Assembly: GCF_009765875.1 (NCBI RefSeq)
Contig: NZ_LMUP01000014.1
Location: 372,001 to 436,000 of the forward strand
Reading direction: 5' to 3'
Origin: Pedobacter sp. L105
Lineage (GTDB): Bacteria > Bacteroidota > Bacteroidia > Sphingobacteriales > Sphingobacteriaceae
DNA: 64,000 nt
Shown in pieces: positions 1-8,358 of this stretch (positions are counted from its first letter, which is position 1; each line of letters opens with the position of its first letter). The position numbers and the translations under genes were made by a program. Below the pieces are notes generated by a model. The model was not told the DNA's origin, searched no databases, and saw only the letters and a list, made by a program, of their open reading frames with translations.

Positions 1-1
1 A

Positions 2-898
2 ATTTATGCTACTTACGCGGCTATGGAAGCCATACGTGCACAAACCACCAATATCGGTATACCATCATCAGTTACGCTACAGGCAGATTATCTTAAAAAA
101 TCTATCCGGCTGGAAAATGATTTCCAGGAACTGGCGGCGTTAAACGGTACCCTGCGTTATGCTTACCGCGATAACGGACAGATTGCTGAAGCTATTAAAA
201 CTGCTGATGAGTATGGAAAAACCGGGGCTACGGTATCAACTTATCTGAGAGATCAGCGGGATGATGCAACAGCCTTTGCAGCTGTATTGAGGGCCGAACT
301 AAAAGATACTGCCTCCGTTACTGTATTAAAACATTTGGTGTTGCAAAAACCGCAGCATTATGAATACCGGAATTATTATGCCGATGCTTTAGAAGGAGAG
401 GGGAAATACAAAGAAGCCATTGCAACAATCAGTGAAGCGCAGCGTATTTTAAATGCTTCAGGGAATGCACGCTCGGATTATAACCTGAGGATTGCAGCGT
501 TATTTCAAGATTTAGGGCAGAAGGATAGCGTAGAGTTTTACCTGGCGCCGTTTTTATCTGGTAAAACAGTGGTTAGAGAAGGTGATAAACTAAGATATGT
601 CCGTTTGTTAACCCAGGTGCAAAAATATGACCAGGCAAAAGTGGTGCTGTCTACCTTGAAAACAAGCGGTGATCCTTATTATCTTTCCGATTATTTTTAC
701 ACAAAAGCTAAATTACAGGAAGCCCAGTCTTTAGCCGTTCAAAGTGCTGAAAGTTATAGGATGGCCATTACACAAAACCCTTATCACCTAAAGGCTTATG
801 TAGGTTTATTAAACTATTATACCGTAGCGGGAAAGGCGAAAGAGGCGGCCGACCTGGAGACCGCGATGAAAAATTTCACTCACGTGACTAAGCAATAA
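2..898 (+). CDS. TPR-like repeat protein, 5' end outside window
   Basis: The reading frame is open from the first bases of the window, so the true start lies upstream; the first ATG at 23 is probably internal. About 298 residues are visible. They are alpha-helical, with repeated A/Y/L patterns such as 'YKEAIATISEAQRIL' and 'KLQEAQSLAVQSAESYRMAI', which resemble tetratricopeptide-type helix pairs. No catalytic motif is visible. TPR-like proteins usually act as protein-protein scaffolds; the partner cannot be told from this fragment. It ends with TAA about 70 bases before the HAD phosphatase gene and no strong terminator lies between, so the two might be cotranscribed. Confidence 0.6.
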   Translation: MYATYAAMEAIRAQTTNIGIPSSVTLQADYLKKSIRLENDFQELAALNGTLRYAYRDNGQIAEAIKTADEYGKTGATVSTYLRDQRDDATAFAAVLRAELKDTASVTVLKHLVLQKPQHYEYRNYYADALEGEGKYKEAIATISEAQRILNASGNARSDYNLRIAALFQDLGQKDSVEFYLAPFLSGKTVVREGDKLRYVRLLTQVQKYDQAKVVLSTLKTSGDPYYLSDYFYTKAKLQEAQSLAVQSAESYRMAITQNPYHLKAYVGLLNYYTVAGKAKEAADLETAMKNFTHVTKQ

Positions 899-967
899 TA
901 AAAAAAAGGGGATTTTGGCGGTAATTAGCTATGTTTACGATTATTAAATCTGCATATATTAAATACT

Positions 968-1618
968 ATGGAACATACAGAACCTAAAATTATTTTTTTT
1001 GATATCGGTGGCGTTTTATTAACCAATGGATGGGGAAACGATTCCCGTAAATTGGCTGCACAGAAATTTGGTTTGGATTATGATGAACTGAATACATTGC
1101 ATGGTTATGTGTTTAACGTTTTTGAAATTGGTACGATTACTTTAGACCAGTACCTGGATACGGTAATCTTTAATCATCCGAGAGAGTTTACACGTGAAGA
1201 TTTTAAAGAGTTTATGTTTTCCAGATCAATTGAGTTACCAGGTTTGTTAAAATGGCTTAAAGCCTGGAAAAAAGATTCAGGATTCAGGATTATTTCCATT
1301 AACAACGAAGGAAGGGAGCTGAACAGCTATAGGGTAAAGAAATTTAAACTGCATGAGTGTTTTGATGCTTTCGTTTCTTCCTGTGATGTGAAAATGCGTA
1401 AACCTGATCCAAATATATTCACCTTAGCTTTGGGTATCGCACAGGCCAGCCCAAGCCAGTGTTACTATTTCGATGACAGGATATTCCAGGCAGAAACCGC
1501 AACAAGAATGGGAATGCATGGTTATCACCATACCAGTTTTGAAGAAACAAAGGCCATTCTGGAAAAGATCAAAGAAGAATGTTTTGGTGCTAAAGCTGTT
1601 AAACCTGCTAAAGCGTAA
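968..1618 (+). CDS. HAD-superfamily hydrolase (YihX-like phosphatase subgroup)
   Basis: A 216-residue cytosolic protein with the four HAD motifs in order: motif I 'FFDIGGVLL' (nucleophile D12; the second acidic position is Gly, as is usual in the D-x-G-G/N-V subgroup), motif II near 'ISINNEG', motif III 'KMRKPDPNIF', and motif IV 'YYFDDRIFQAETA'. The helical cap between motifs I and II is short, as in HAD-IA phosphatases. Family members hydrolyse small phosphomonoesters such as sugar phosphates; the substrate here is unknown. The C-terminus is Lys/Ala rich. A hairpin follows the stop codon before a convergent small gene. Confidence 0.85.
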   Translation: MEHTEPKIIFFDIGGVLLTNGWGNDSRKLAAQKFGLDYDELNTLHGYVFNVFEIGTITLDQYLDTVIFNHPREFTREDFKEFMFSRSIELPGLLKWLKAWKKDSGFRIISINNEGRELNSYRVKKFKLHECFDAFVSSCDVKMRKPDPNIFTLALGIAQASPSQCYYFDDRIFQAETATRMGMHGYHHTSFEETKAILEKIKEECFGAKAVKPAKA

Positions 1619-1713
1619 TATTTTGCTACGATACCCTTTACCAGCCTTTTCCACTAAGGCTAAACAAAACCAATTTTGGCCGACCAGCCAACGAGGGTAT
1701 TTTTAATAGGAAC

Positions 1714-1756
1714 GGTTAGAGAAGAGATGTCTGCAATAGGCGTTTTTTCTCTAACC
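1714..1756. terminator. Hairpin between convergent genes
   Basis: Arms GGTTAGAGAA (1714-1723) and TTCTCTAACC (1747-1756) are perfectly complementary, and the right arm is preceded by a T-run. It sits between the HAD gene (+) and the 44-residue membrane gene (-), whose stop codon it touches, so it probably terminates one or both. Confidence 0.5.
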
Positions 1757-1890
1757 TATTTGACAATCCAGTAGCCCAGGGCAAGCCATAAGAGTCCTTT
1801 CGCTAAAAAGAAAAGGAACCCCCAAACGCCGATTCGTTTGATCCATTTGATAAAGATGTCCTTTTTTAAGTCCTTTTTATCCTGATTCAT
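1756..1890 (-). CDS. 44-residue predicted single-span membrane protein
   Basis: The minus strand encodes a short protein beginning MNQDKKDLKK and ending GYWIVK. A charged Lys/Asp-rich N-terminus of about 18 residues is followed by a strongly hydrophobic, aromatic stretch (GVWGFLFFLAKGLLWLALGY) that fits one inner-membrane span. The amphipathic organisation and the clean start and stop argue for a real gene despite its size. I do not recognise a named family. It is convergent with the HAD gene, and its promoter would lie in the AT-rich stretch 1891-2040. Function unknown. Confidence 0.55.
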   Translation of the reverse strand: MNQDKKDLKKDIFIKWIKRIGVWGFLFFLAKGLLWLALGYWIVK

Positions 1891-2042
1891 GAGCTGCTAA
1901 AAATAAGAAATCTTTACTAAAAGAGATAACCTGAAAAATATATTTGGTTAATTTTAAGTATATAAACGATTTAGTAATTATTTTTTATTTTTTGAAAACT
2001 TTATGGCATTGCCATTGTTCTAAACATGAAAATCCGTATATC

Positions 2043-2228
2043 ATGAAAGACCAGATCAAAGTTCAGAGCACCAGCGAAAAATTCCCTCAAGAAGCCTTAT
2101 TTATTGGAGGCCAATTGCAAAATCAGGACAGTACTGCATCAGCATCATTTAAGCATGCCGATCAGGTGAAGGGAGTTATGCCATCAGGTATGCAAAAGAA
2201 AGTTAATCCAAGATTAATGATCTTGTAA
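2043..2228 (+). CDS. Possible 61-residue small protein
   Basis: An ATG at 2043 opens a 61-codon frame (MKDQIKVQST...) with a polar, Ser/Gln/Lys-rich composition and no signal peptide, membrane span or cysteine. The frame can be extended upstream to a GTG, but the upstream residues look like chance translation of AT-rich DNA, so 2043 is the better start. A weak hairpin with a T-run follows at 2293. No family recognised; it may be a real small gene or a chance frame. Confidence 0.35.
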   Translation: MKDQIKVQSTSEKFPQEALFIGGQLQNQDSTASASFKHADQVKGVMPSGMQKKVNPRLMIL

Positions 2229-2292
2229 ACATCACTGTCAAGTTATCTAATTAACTATAGTTCTCTTAAAAAAATAATAGAGAAATAAAAAG

Positions 2293-2323
2293 AAGGGAGT
2301 TTCCAAAAGATGCTCCTTTTTTT
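2293..2323 (+). terminator. Putative intrinsic terminator
   Basis: A 7-bp stem (AAGGGAG with CTCCTTT, one G.T pair) with a 13-nt loop is followed directly by T residues, downstream of the possible 61-residue gene. Confidence 0.45.
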
Positions 2324-2402
2324 GTGGGATAATTTCCCGGCATCCTGATTTAAGGAATGTTTCTAAATAAACATCAGATGCTGGCTTTTTACAGTATTGT
2401 TA

Positions 2403-2410
2403 TAATTTTG
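2403..2410 (+). promoter_or_regulatory. Bacteroidota -7 element TAATTTTG
   Basis: TAATTTTG matches the TAnnTTTG -7 consensus and ends 20 bases before the ATG at 2431. No clear -33 TTTG is visible. Its position argues that the CDGSH gene starts at 2431 and not at the GTG overlapping this element. Confidence 0.5.
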
Positions 2411-2430
2411 TGGTCAAACAAAACAAATAC

Positions 2431-2655
2431 ATGTCGAAAACAAAACTTACTATCAATAATAACGGATCAGTGAAAATAGAAGGCGATTTTGAAATCGTTG
2501 ATAGAAATGGCGATACATACGGACTTCAGGGAAGAACAGTACTTTCTATCTGCCGTTGTGGTCTTTCAAAAAATAAACCTTTTTGCGATGGTGCACATAA
2601 CGGGCATTTTGAGCATGAAGCTATCGCGTTTGATCTTCCTCCTAAAAAAGTTTAA
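2431..2655 (+). CDS. CDGSH-type iron-sulfur domain protein
   Basis: A 74-residue protein with one CDGSH zinc-finger-like motif near its end: C41-x-C43 ... P-F-C52-D-G-A-H56. These three Cys and one His ligate a 2Fe-2S cluster in the mitoNEET/CDGSH family; the common Ser before His is Ala here ('CDGAH'). The N-terminal ~35 residues form a short beta-rich lead-in ('LTINNNGSVKIEGDFEIVD'). Likely a cytosolic electron-transfer or redox-sensing protein. The ATG at 2431 is preferred over a GTG at 2410 because a -7 promoter element overlaps the latter. A strong terminator follows. Confidence 0.88.
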   Translation: MSKTKLTINNNGSVKIEGDFEIVDRNGDTYGLQGRTVLSICRCGLSKNKPFCDGAHNGHFEHEAIAFDLPPKKV

Positions 2656-2717
2656 ATATTTAAAAAGTAACTGCTCATTTGATGAATAGTCTCTTTTTTT
2701 ATATCACAATTTAATTT

Positions 2718-2767
2718 TTATCATAAAACAGAAATGCCGGCTTGCCGGCATTTCTGTTTTATGATAA
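2718..2767. terminator. Long perfect hairpin terminator
   Basis: Twenty-four consecutive base pairs surround a 2-nt centre at 2742/2743. The core is GCCGGC, flanked by A-rich and T-rich arms (CAGAAAT / ATTTCTG). It follows the CDGSH gene and isolates it from the GH20 gene. Confidence 0.75.
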
Positions 2768-2916
2768 TTTCAAAATAGTGGTTGTATTTTTATCAATAAT
2801 GCTACATATTACTTGCCTCTGATGTGCGATTGCTAAAAAAACAAGTGTTATCTTAGGCAATTGAGAGATTAATCTATAAATCTTTACCTAAACCACACCA
2901 AACAACCTATTTTGAT

Positions 2917-4818
2917 ATGAGAAAAATCAAAAAAAATATCCTCTTATTGCTTTTTGTTTCCACTATCGCTTTGCAAACAATGGCTGCTGATGGCGGAAGG
3001 ATCCACCTTATTCCAGAACCGGTTTCTGTTAAGGAACAAAGCGGAGAATTTTTACTGGACAAAAATGTTTCCCTTACCACTAAATCCGGTGACAAGCAAT
3101 TACAGCAGAGTTTAAAGTGGTTTAGCCAGAAGATTCAAAAAACTACCGGTATAGACCTTAACCATGCCGGCGGAACTAAAAAGATGACTGTTGTGATCAA
3201 TCAACGGGCAGATACATCAATTGGTAAAGAAGGGTATAAATTGAGTGTTAGCCCGGAAAACATCACTTTGACAGCCAATACAGCTGCGGGCGCATTTTAT
3301 GGATTACAAACCATTATCCAGTTACTTCCTCCGGATATAGCAGCTAAAACTGCGGTTAACAATGTAAACTGGACTATCCCTTCAGTTGAAATTACTGATT
3401 ATCCCCGCTTCGGCTGGAGAGGGCTAATGCTGGATGTAAGCCGTCATTTTTTTAACAAACAGGAAGTAGAAAGTTTTATTGATGAGATGGTGAAGTATAA
3501 ATACAACACCTTTCACTGGCACCTGACAGATGATCAGGGATGGAGAATTGAAATTAAGAGTTTGCCTGAATTGACTCAAAAAGGGGCCTGGAGCGTAAAA
3601 AGAACAGGCAGATGGGGTACTTTCCTTCCGGCACTGGCCAATGAAAAATCAACTTACGGAGGTTTTTACACCCAGGAAGAGATTAAAGAAATTGTAAAAT
3701 ATGCACAGGACAGATATATCACCGTATTACCCGAAATTGATGTGCCCGGCCATAGTTTGGCTTTGATTACTACTTATCCTGGCCTGAGCAGTACCAAAAA
3801 ACAGTACAGCGTAAATTCTGGCTGGAGAACTTCTCCCCAGGACGATAATTCCCTTGATCCTTCTAATGAAGAAGTATATAAAACCCTCGATAAAATATTT
3901 ACAGAAGTGGCTAAGCTGTTCCCTTGTCCCTACATCCATATTGGAGGAGACGAAGCTTATAAAGGTTATTGGGAAAAGAACCCTGCCTGCCAGAAATTAA
4001 TGGCCAGTAAAGGGCTTAAAAATGTAGAAGAGTTACAAAGTTATTTTGTTAAAAGATTGGAAAAAATCCTGCAGTCGAAAGGTAAAAAGCTGATTGGCTG
4101 GGATGAAATTTTACAAGGCGGACTGGCCCCGTCAGCAACGGTAATGAGCTGGAGGGGAATGAACGGCGGGATTGAAGCCGCTAAACAGGGACATCAGGTA
4201 GTGATGACGCCCTGGGATTATGTGTACCTGGATCTCTACCAGGGAGAACCATCAGCCGAGCCGGATACTTACGGACTTTGCAAGCTGAGTGACAGTTATA
4301 ACTTTGAACCTGTACCTACAGGTATTGATGAAAAGCTAATCCTTGGCGGGCAGGGTAACCTGTGGACAGAGTCTGTGCCCACCTACAGGCATATGGAATA
4401 TATGATATGGCCGCGTTCCATCGCTTTAGCTGAAGTATACTGGAGCCCTAAAACCAAAAAGAACTGGCCGGATTTCTTTAGCCGGCTGGAGTATGATTTT
4501 GCGAGGCTGGATGCTGCGGATATCAATTATGCGAAAAGCTGTTATAACGTAACCTTTAAACCATCGAAACATGGTAGTGAGGATTTATCACTGACGATGA
4601 GTACCGAAGTAGCAGGACTTGATATTTATTATACGTTTGACAGTACGGTACCCGATTTGCATGCTGCAAAATACGACGGATCAGTGTTGAATTTTCCAAC
4701 GGGGGCTACGCAGATTTATGCTGTAACCTACCGTAATGGAAAACAAATAGGCAAGCAAATTAATATCACTAAAGACGAGTTGATCAAAAGAAGCGCTGCT
4801 GAGCGCCACGTGTACTAA
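2917..4818 (+). CDS. Secreted GH20 beta-N-acetylhexosaminidase
   Basis: 633 residues. An N-terminal signal peptide (MRKIKKNILLLLFVSTIALQ) is followed by a GH20 N-terminal alpha/beta domain (about 30-155) and the GH20 TIM barrel (about 160-510). The catalytic Asp-Glu pair lies in 'HIGGDEAYKGYW' at D345-E346; other family signatures are 'GLMLDVSRHF', 'HLTDDQGWRIEI' and 'LPEIDVPGH'. The C-terminal ~90 residues resemble the chitobiase C-terminal beta domain. GH20 enzymes remove terminal GlcNAc or GalNAc from chitin oligomers or glycans by substrate-assisted catalysis; here it would act in the periplasm or at the surface. It is followed by a paralogue, so the two probably process related glycans. 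Confidence 0.93.
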   Translation: MRKIKKNILLLLFVSTIALQTMAADGGRIHLIPEPVSVKEQSGEFLLDKNVSLTTKSGDKQLQQSLKWFSQKIQKTTGIDLNHAGGTKKMTVVINQRADTSIGKEGYKLSVSPENITLTANTAAGAFYGLQTIIQLLPPDIAAKTAVNNVNWTIPSVEITDYPRFGWRGLMLDVSRHFFNKQEVESFIDEMVKYKYNTFHWHLTDDQGWRIEIKSLPELTQKGAWSVKRTGRWGTFLPALANEKSTYGGFYTQEEIKEIVKYAQDRYITVLPEIDVPGHSLALITTYPGLSSTKKQYSVNSGWRTSPQDDNSLDPSNEEVYKTLDKIFTEVAKLFPCPYIHIGGDEAYKGYWEKNPACQKLMASKGLKNVEELQSYFVKRLEKILQSKGKKLIGWDEILQGGLAPSATVMSWRGMNGGIEAAKQGHQVVMTPWDYVYLDLYQGEPSAEPDTYGLCKLSDSYNFEPVPTGIDEKLILGGQGNLWTESVPTYRHMEYMIWPRSIALAEVYWSPKTKKNWPDFFSRLEYDFARLDAADINYAKSCYNVTFKPSKHGSEDLSLTMSTEVAGLDIYYTFDSTVPDLHAAKYDGSVLNFPTGATQIYAVTYRNGKQIGKQINITKDELIKRSAAERHVY

Positions 4819-4835
4819 ATTACCTTTAAAAAAAT

Positions 4836-4879
4836 TGGCATAAGCTCATCCTTTATTGACAAAAGATGGGCTTATGCCA
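4836..4879 (+). other. Intergenic hairpin between two GH20 genes
   Basis: TGGCATAAGCTCATC (4836-4850) pairs with GATGGGCTTATGCCA (4865-4879) with one mismatch. There is no T-run after it, so it is more likely an mRNA processing or stabilising structure, or a weak attenuator, than a full terminator. It ends 16 bases before the next ATG. Confidence 0.5.
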
Positions 4880-4895
4880 TTTGCATAACCACAAC

Positions 4896-7193
4896 ATGAA
4901 TAAAAAACCCTATTTTAAATCTGGCGGCCTCGTTTTGTTATTGGGCTGCGGGCTTACTTTCGCCACTTTTGCCCAGGAAGTAAATCCTAAATTTCCATTG
5001 ATTCCTTACCCTACTTCCCTTACACCCGGGAAAGGTGCTTTTGCATTGACAGCTGATACTAAAATTGTTTCTGCCAGTCGCCGTTTTGATAATGAATCAG
5101 TACAACTGAACCTGCTTTTACAGGGTTATCTGGGTAAACCGCTGAAAAAAGGAGTTACAGAAGAGCATAACATTGTGTTGAAATATGATGCTTCCGTTAC
5201 CTCGCCAGAAGGTTATAACTTAACTATCACCAGTAATAAAATAGTTTTGGCGGCAAAAGAACCAGCTGGTATGTTCAGAGGGGTAGAAACGATCAGACAG
5301 CTACTTCCCGCTGATGAACACAGTCGCGTGTTGTTGAAGAAGATTTCCCTTCCTGGTGTTTCCATTGCCGATCAGCCGGCCTATGCCTGGCGCGGTATGC
5401 ACCTGGATGTTTCACGACATTTCTTCTCTGTAGCTTATTTGAAAAAGTTTATTGATCTAATGGCCTTATACAAGTTCAATAAGTTCCATTTACATTTAAC
5501 AGATGATCAGGGCTGGAGAATAGAGATAAAAAAGTATCCTAAATTAACAGAGGAAGGAGCATGGCGCACGTTTAACAACCAGGATACGGTGTGTATGAAA
5601 AGGTCAAAAACAAATCCTGATTTTGTAATTGATCCTAAACATATCATTCATAAAAATGGAAAAACACTGTATGGAGGGTTTTACACCCAGGTAGAGATGA
5701 AAGGTGTAGTGGCTTATGCCCTGGCCAGACACATTGATATTATCCCGGAAATTGATATGCCCGGCCACATGATGGCAGCGATAAATAGTTATCCCTTTTT
5801 AACCAGTAACGGAGAAAATAAATGGGGGCCGTTATTTACTACACCCATTTGTCCCTGCAAGGAAACTACTTTTGAGTTTGCCCAGAATGTATTTACAGAG
5901 ATCATGGCTATTTTTCCAAGTCAGTATATTCATATTGGTGGCGATGAAGTAGACCGTAGTTCATGGGCAATAGCAGATAGCTGTAAAACCCTAATGGAGA
6001 AAGAAAATATTAAAACTACTGCCCAGCTGCAAAGTTATTTTATCAACCGGATGGAGAAGTTCTTCAATGCTAAAGGCAGAAAGCTGATTGGATGGGACGA
6101 GATTCTGGAAGATGGCATCAGCCCTACGGCCATGGTGATGTATTGGAGAAGCTGGGTTCCTGATGCACCGATAAAAGCCGGTAAGAATGGTAACCTCGTG
6201 GTGATGTCGCCCGGAGACCCGCTTTATTTTGACAATGAGCCTGATCGTAATTCCCTCAATGCAGTGTATCATTTTAATCCTATTCCTGCAAAGTTAACGG
6301 CTAAAGAGGCCAGAAATATTGTAGGTGCACAGGCCAATACCTGGTCGGAGAAGATTCCAACAGAAAACCGCGCCGATTATATGGTTTTCCCAAGGATGAC
6401 TGCTTTGGCAGAGGTGTTATGGACAAACAAAAAGGATTATGAAGGTTATATGGAAAGGTTAAAGATGAATTTCCCCCGTCTGGATGCCTTAAATGTGAGT
6501 TATCGCCTGGCAGATATTTCAGGTTTGGTAGAGCAGAATGTTTTTACCGATCAGGCGATACTGAACCCTCAAAAACCAATAGCTAACCTCACACTTCGTT
6601 ATACTACTGATGGAAGTTTGCCGAAAAGCACTTCTGCTGTATTGAATGGCCCGCTGGTAATTAGCAAGAATACCTTTGTTAAACTGGCGGCTTTTACGCC
6701 GATGGGCAGAAGAGGTGATGTGTATGATCTGCATTATAAACAACAGGACTTGGCTGTGCCTGTAGCCACATTTACCGCTAAACCGGGTTTATTGTGTAAT
6801 TATTATCCGGGTTCTTACAAAAGTTCGCGTTTAATGGCTGGTAAAGCCGGCGAAGTGATTACTGTAGATAGCGTTGCTGTCCCTAAACAGGTTAAAGCAC
6901 CAAGTTTTGGCTTAAAATACCAGGGTTATCTGGATATTCCCCAGGATGGTATTTATAGTTTCTTTTTGAACTGTGATGATGGCGGTATATTAAACATAGC
7001 CGGCCGTGAAGTGGTTGATAATGACGGACCGCATGGGCCGTTTGAGAAAAGCGGACAGGTAGCGTTGAAAAAAGGATTACAGCCCATCGGCCTTGATTTT
7101 ATAGAAGGCGGGGGAGGTTATACCCTGAAGTTGAAATATAGTTTGAATGGCGCTCAGCCGCAGGATATTCCATCCAGTTGGTTAAAACACTAG
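4896..7193 (+). CDS. Secreted GH20 hexosaminidase with C-terminal PA14-like domain
   Basis: 765 residues from the ATG at 4896, chosen because it opens directly onto a signal peptide (MNKKPYFKSGGLVLLLGCG); a start at 4866 would add an unlikely hydrophilic leader. Order: signal peptide, GH20 N-terminal domain, catalytic barrel with D350-E351 in 'HIGGDEVDRSSW', chitobiase-like C-terminal beta domain (about 540-620), then a PA14-like carbohydrate-binding module (about 630-765; 'YYPG', 'DDGGILNIAG', 'LKLKYS'). The added module suggests binding to a larger or insoluble glycan. It overlaps neither neighbour but is only 5 bases from the next gene, so they are cotranscribed. Confidence 0.92.
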   Translation: MNKKPYFKSGGLVLLLGCGLTFATFAQEVNPKFPLIPYPTSLTPGKGAFALTADTKIVSASRRFDNESVQLNLLLQGYLGKPLKKGVTEEHNIVLKYDASVTSPEGYNLTITSNKIVLAAKEPAGMFRGVETIRQLLPADEHSRVLLKKISLPGVSIADQPAYAWRGMHLDVSRHFFSVAYLKKFIDLMALYKFNKFHLHLTDDQGWRIEIKKYPKLTEEGAWRTFNNQDTVCMKRSKTNPDFVIDPKHIIHKNGKTLYGGFYTQVEMKGVVAYALARHIDIIPEIDMPGHMMAAINSYPFLTSNGENKWGPLFTTPICPCKETTFEFAQNVFTEIMAIFPSQYIHIGGDEVDRSSWAIADSCKTLMEKENIKTTAQLQSYFINRMEKFFNAKGRKLIGWDEILEDGISPTAMVMYWRSWVPDAPIKAGKNGNLVVMSPGDPLYFDNEPDRNSLNAVYHFNPIPAKLTAKEARNIVGAQANTWSEKIPTENRADYMVFPRMTALAEVLWTNKKDYEGYMERLKMNFPRLDALNVSYRLADISGLVEQNVFTDQAILNPQKPIANLTLRYTTDGSLPKSTSAVLNGPLVISKNTFVKLAAFTPMGRRGDVYDLHYKQQDLAVPVATFTAKPGLLCNYYPGSYKSSRLMAGKAGEVITVDSVAVPKQVKAPSFGLKYQGYLDIPQDGIYSFFLNCDDGGILNIAGREVVDNDGPHGPFEKSGQVALKKGLQPIGLDFIEGGGGYTLKLKYSLNGAQPQDIPSSWLKH

Positions 7194-7198
7194 TCTTC

Positions 7199-8308
7199 AT
7201 GAAAAGATATGTATTGATTTTATTCTTTTTTCTATTTGCCATCAATAGCAAAGCCCAGATCTATTTAAATATGGGGGCAGTAGATACTAGCGTAGTGGAA
7301 GTTAAGCAGGCATTAGTATTTTACAATAGTTATTTCGCGGCTTTTAAGCATCGCAAACTTCCGGAGATGTCTGCCTACTGGTCGGCTGAGGAACTTCAGC
7401 AACGAAAAGTTCCGGATCAGCTGATGTATGGTATCAATGATTATCCCCTTTATGGATTGGGTTATACCCCAACTATATTATATGTAAGGCCAGGCCCAAA
7501 ATATATTCAGATAAAAACCCAGTTTGGTTATGTTGATTCCCTGAAGAATATATCCACAATATGTATTACAAATCACTATGTAGCCTTTGATCAGTTTAAA
7601 AAACCATATTTTATAAGTGCCTTAAAGATAAATTCTGCGAGCTGGAAGATGAAGAAGGTACGTAATATCACTTTTTATTATCCAGCTTATCATACTTTCA
7701 ATACCATAAGGGCAGATAGCCTGTGTTTTCAGATTGCTAAACTGGAAAAAGATTGGTCGTTAAAACCAATTCAGGTCAGGTATTATTTTGCTGATACCAA
7801 TGAGGAGCTTATTAAATTACGCGGATTCGATTATAACATTCTGATGGGTAACCGGGATAAACCATCCGGTATGTCTGATATCAGGGATAACCAGGTGTTT
7901 TGCGGTGGATTAGGAGAGAATTATTTTCATGAAGTTGCACACCTTTACTTAAATCCACTTTATCCTAATTCTCCTTTACAGGAGGGATTGGTAGTTACTA
8001 TGGCCGGCAGTATGGGGCATCCCTTAAACTGGCACTTGAAGAGGGTTAATGAGTATTTACAACATCATCCTGAAGCTGATTTGAATAAACTTGATGATTT
8101 CTGGTATACGGATACTTATACCAATCCCGGAGGTGCTATCAACGCGATGATTTGCAGTATGGTGTTTAAAAAAGAAGGTTTAACCGGTCTTAAACGATTA
8201 ATGCAATATACTACCTTAAAAGAAATATTTGAAAAGGAGTTGCATGTACCAGATGGTCATTGGAATACTTATCTGAGAAAGAATATACAAGAGCAGGCAG
8301 CGCTTTAA
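7199..8308 (+). CDS. Secreted HExxH metallopeptidase-like protein
   Basis: 369 residues starting at 7199 with a signal peptide (MKRYVLILFFFLFAINSKAQ). A gluzincin-like zinc site is visible: H244-E245-V-A-H248, then E262 in 'LQEGLVV', 14 residues later. The rest shows no family I can name; it is conserved-looking and rich in aromatic residues. Probably a periplasmic or surface metalloprotease or a related zinc protein. It lies 5 bases after the PA14-bearing GH20 gene and ends at a strong bidirectional terminator, so it is the last gene of the hexosaminidase operon and may act on glycoprotein substrates with them. That link is inferred from position only. Confidence 0.7.
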   Translation: MKRYVLILFFFLFAINSKAQIYLNMGAVDTSVVEVKQALVFYNSYFAAFKHRKLPEMSAYWSAEELQQRKVPDQLMYGINDYPLYGLGYTPTILYVRPGPKYIQIKTQFGYVDSLKNISTICITNHYVAFDQFKKPYFISALKINSASWKMKKVRNITFYYPAYHTFNTIRADSLCFQIAKLEKDWSLKPIQVRYYFADTNEELIKLRGFDYNILMGNRDKPSGMSDIRDNQVFCGGLGENYFHEVAHLYLNPLYPNSPLQEGLVVTMAGSMGHPLNWHLKRVNEYLQHHPEADLNKLDDFWYTDTYTNPGGAINAMICSMVFKKEGLTGLKRLMQYTTLKEIFEKELHVPDGHWNTYLRKNIQEQAAL

Positions 8309-8319
8309 GCTGATTGATA

Positions 8320-8350
8320 ATTGTCTCCTGATCTATCATCAGGAGACAAT
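8320..8350. terminator. Bidirectional hairpin between convergent genes
   Basis: Perfect 13-bp stem ATTGTCTCCTGAT / ATCAGGAGACAAT with a 5-nt loop, lying between the HExxH gene (+) and the DUF1080 gene (-). Confidence 0.75.
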
Positions 8351-8358
8351 ATCTTAAA

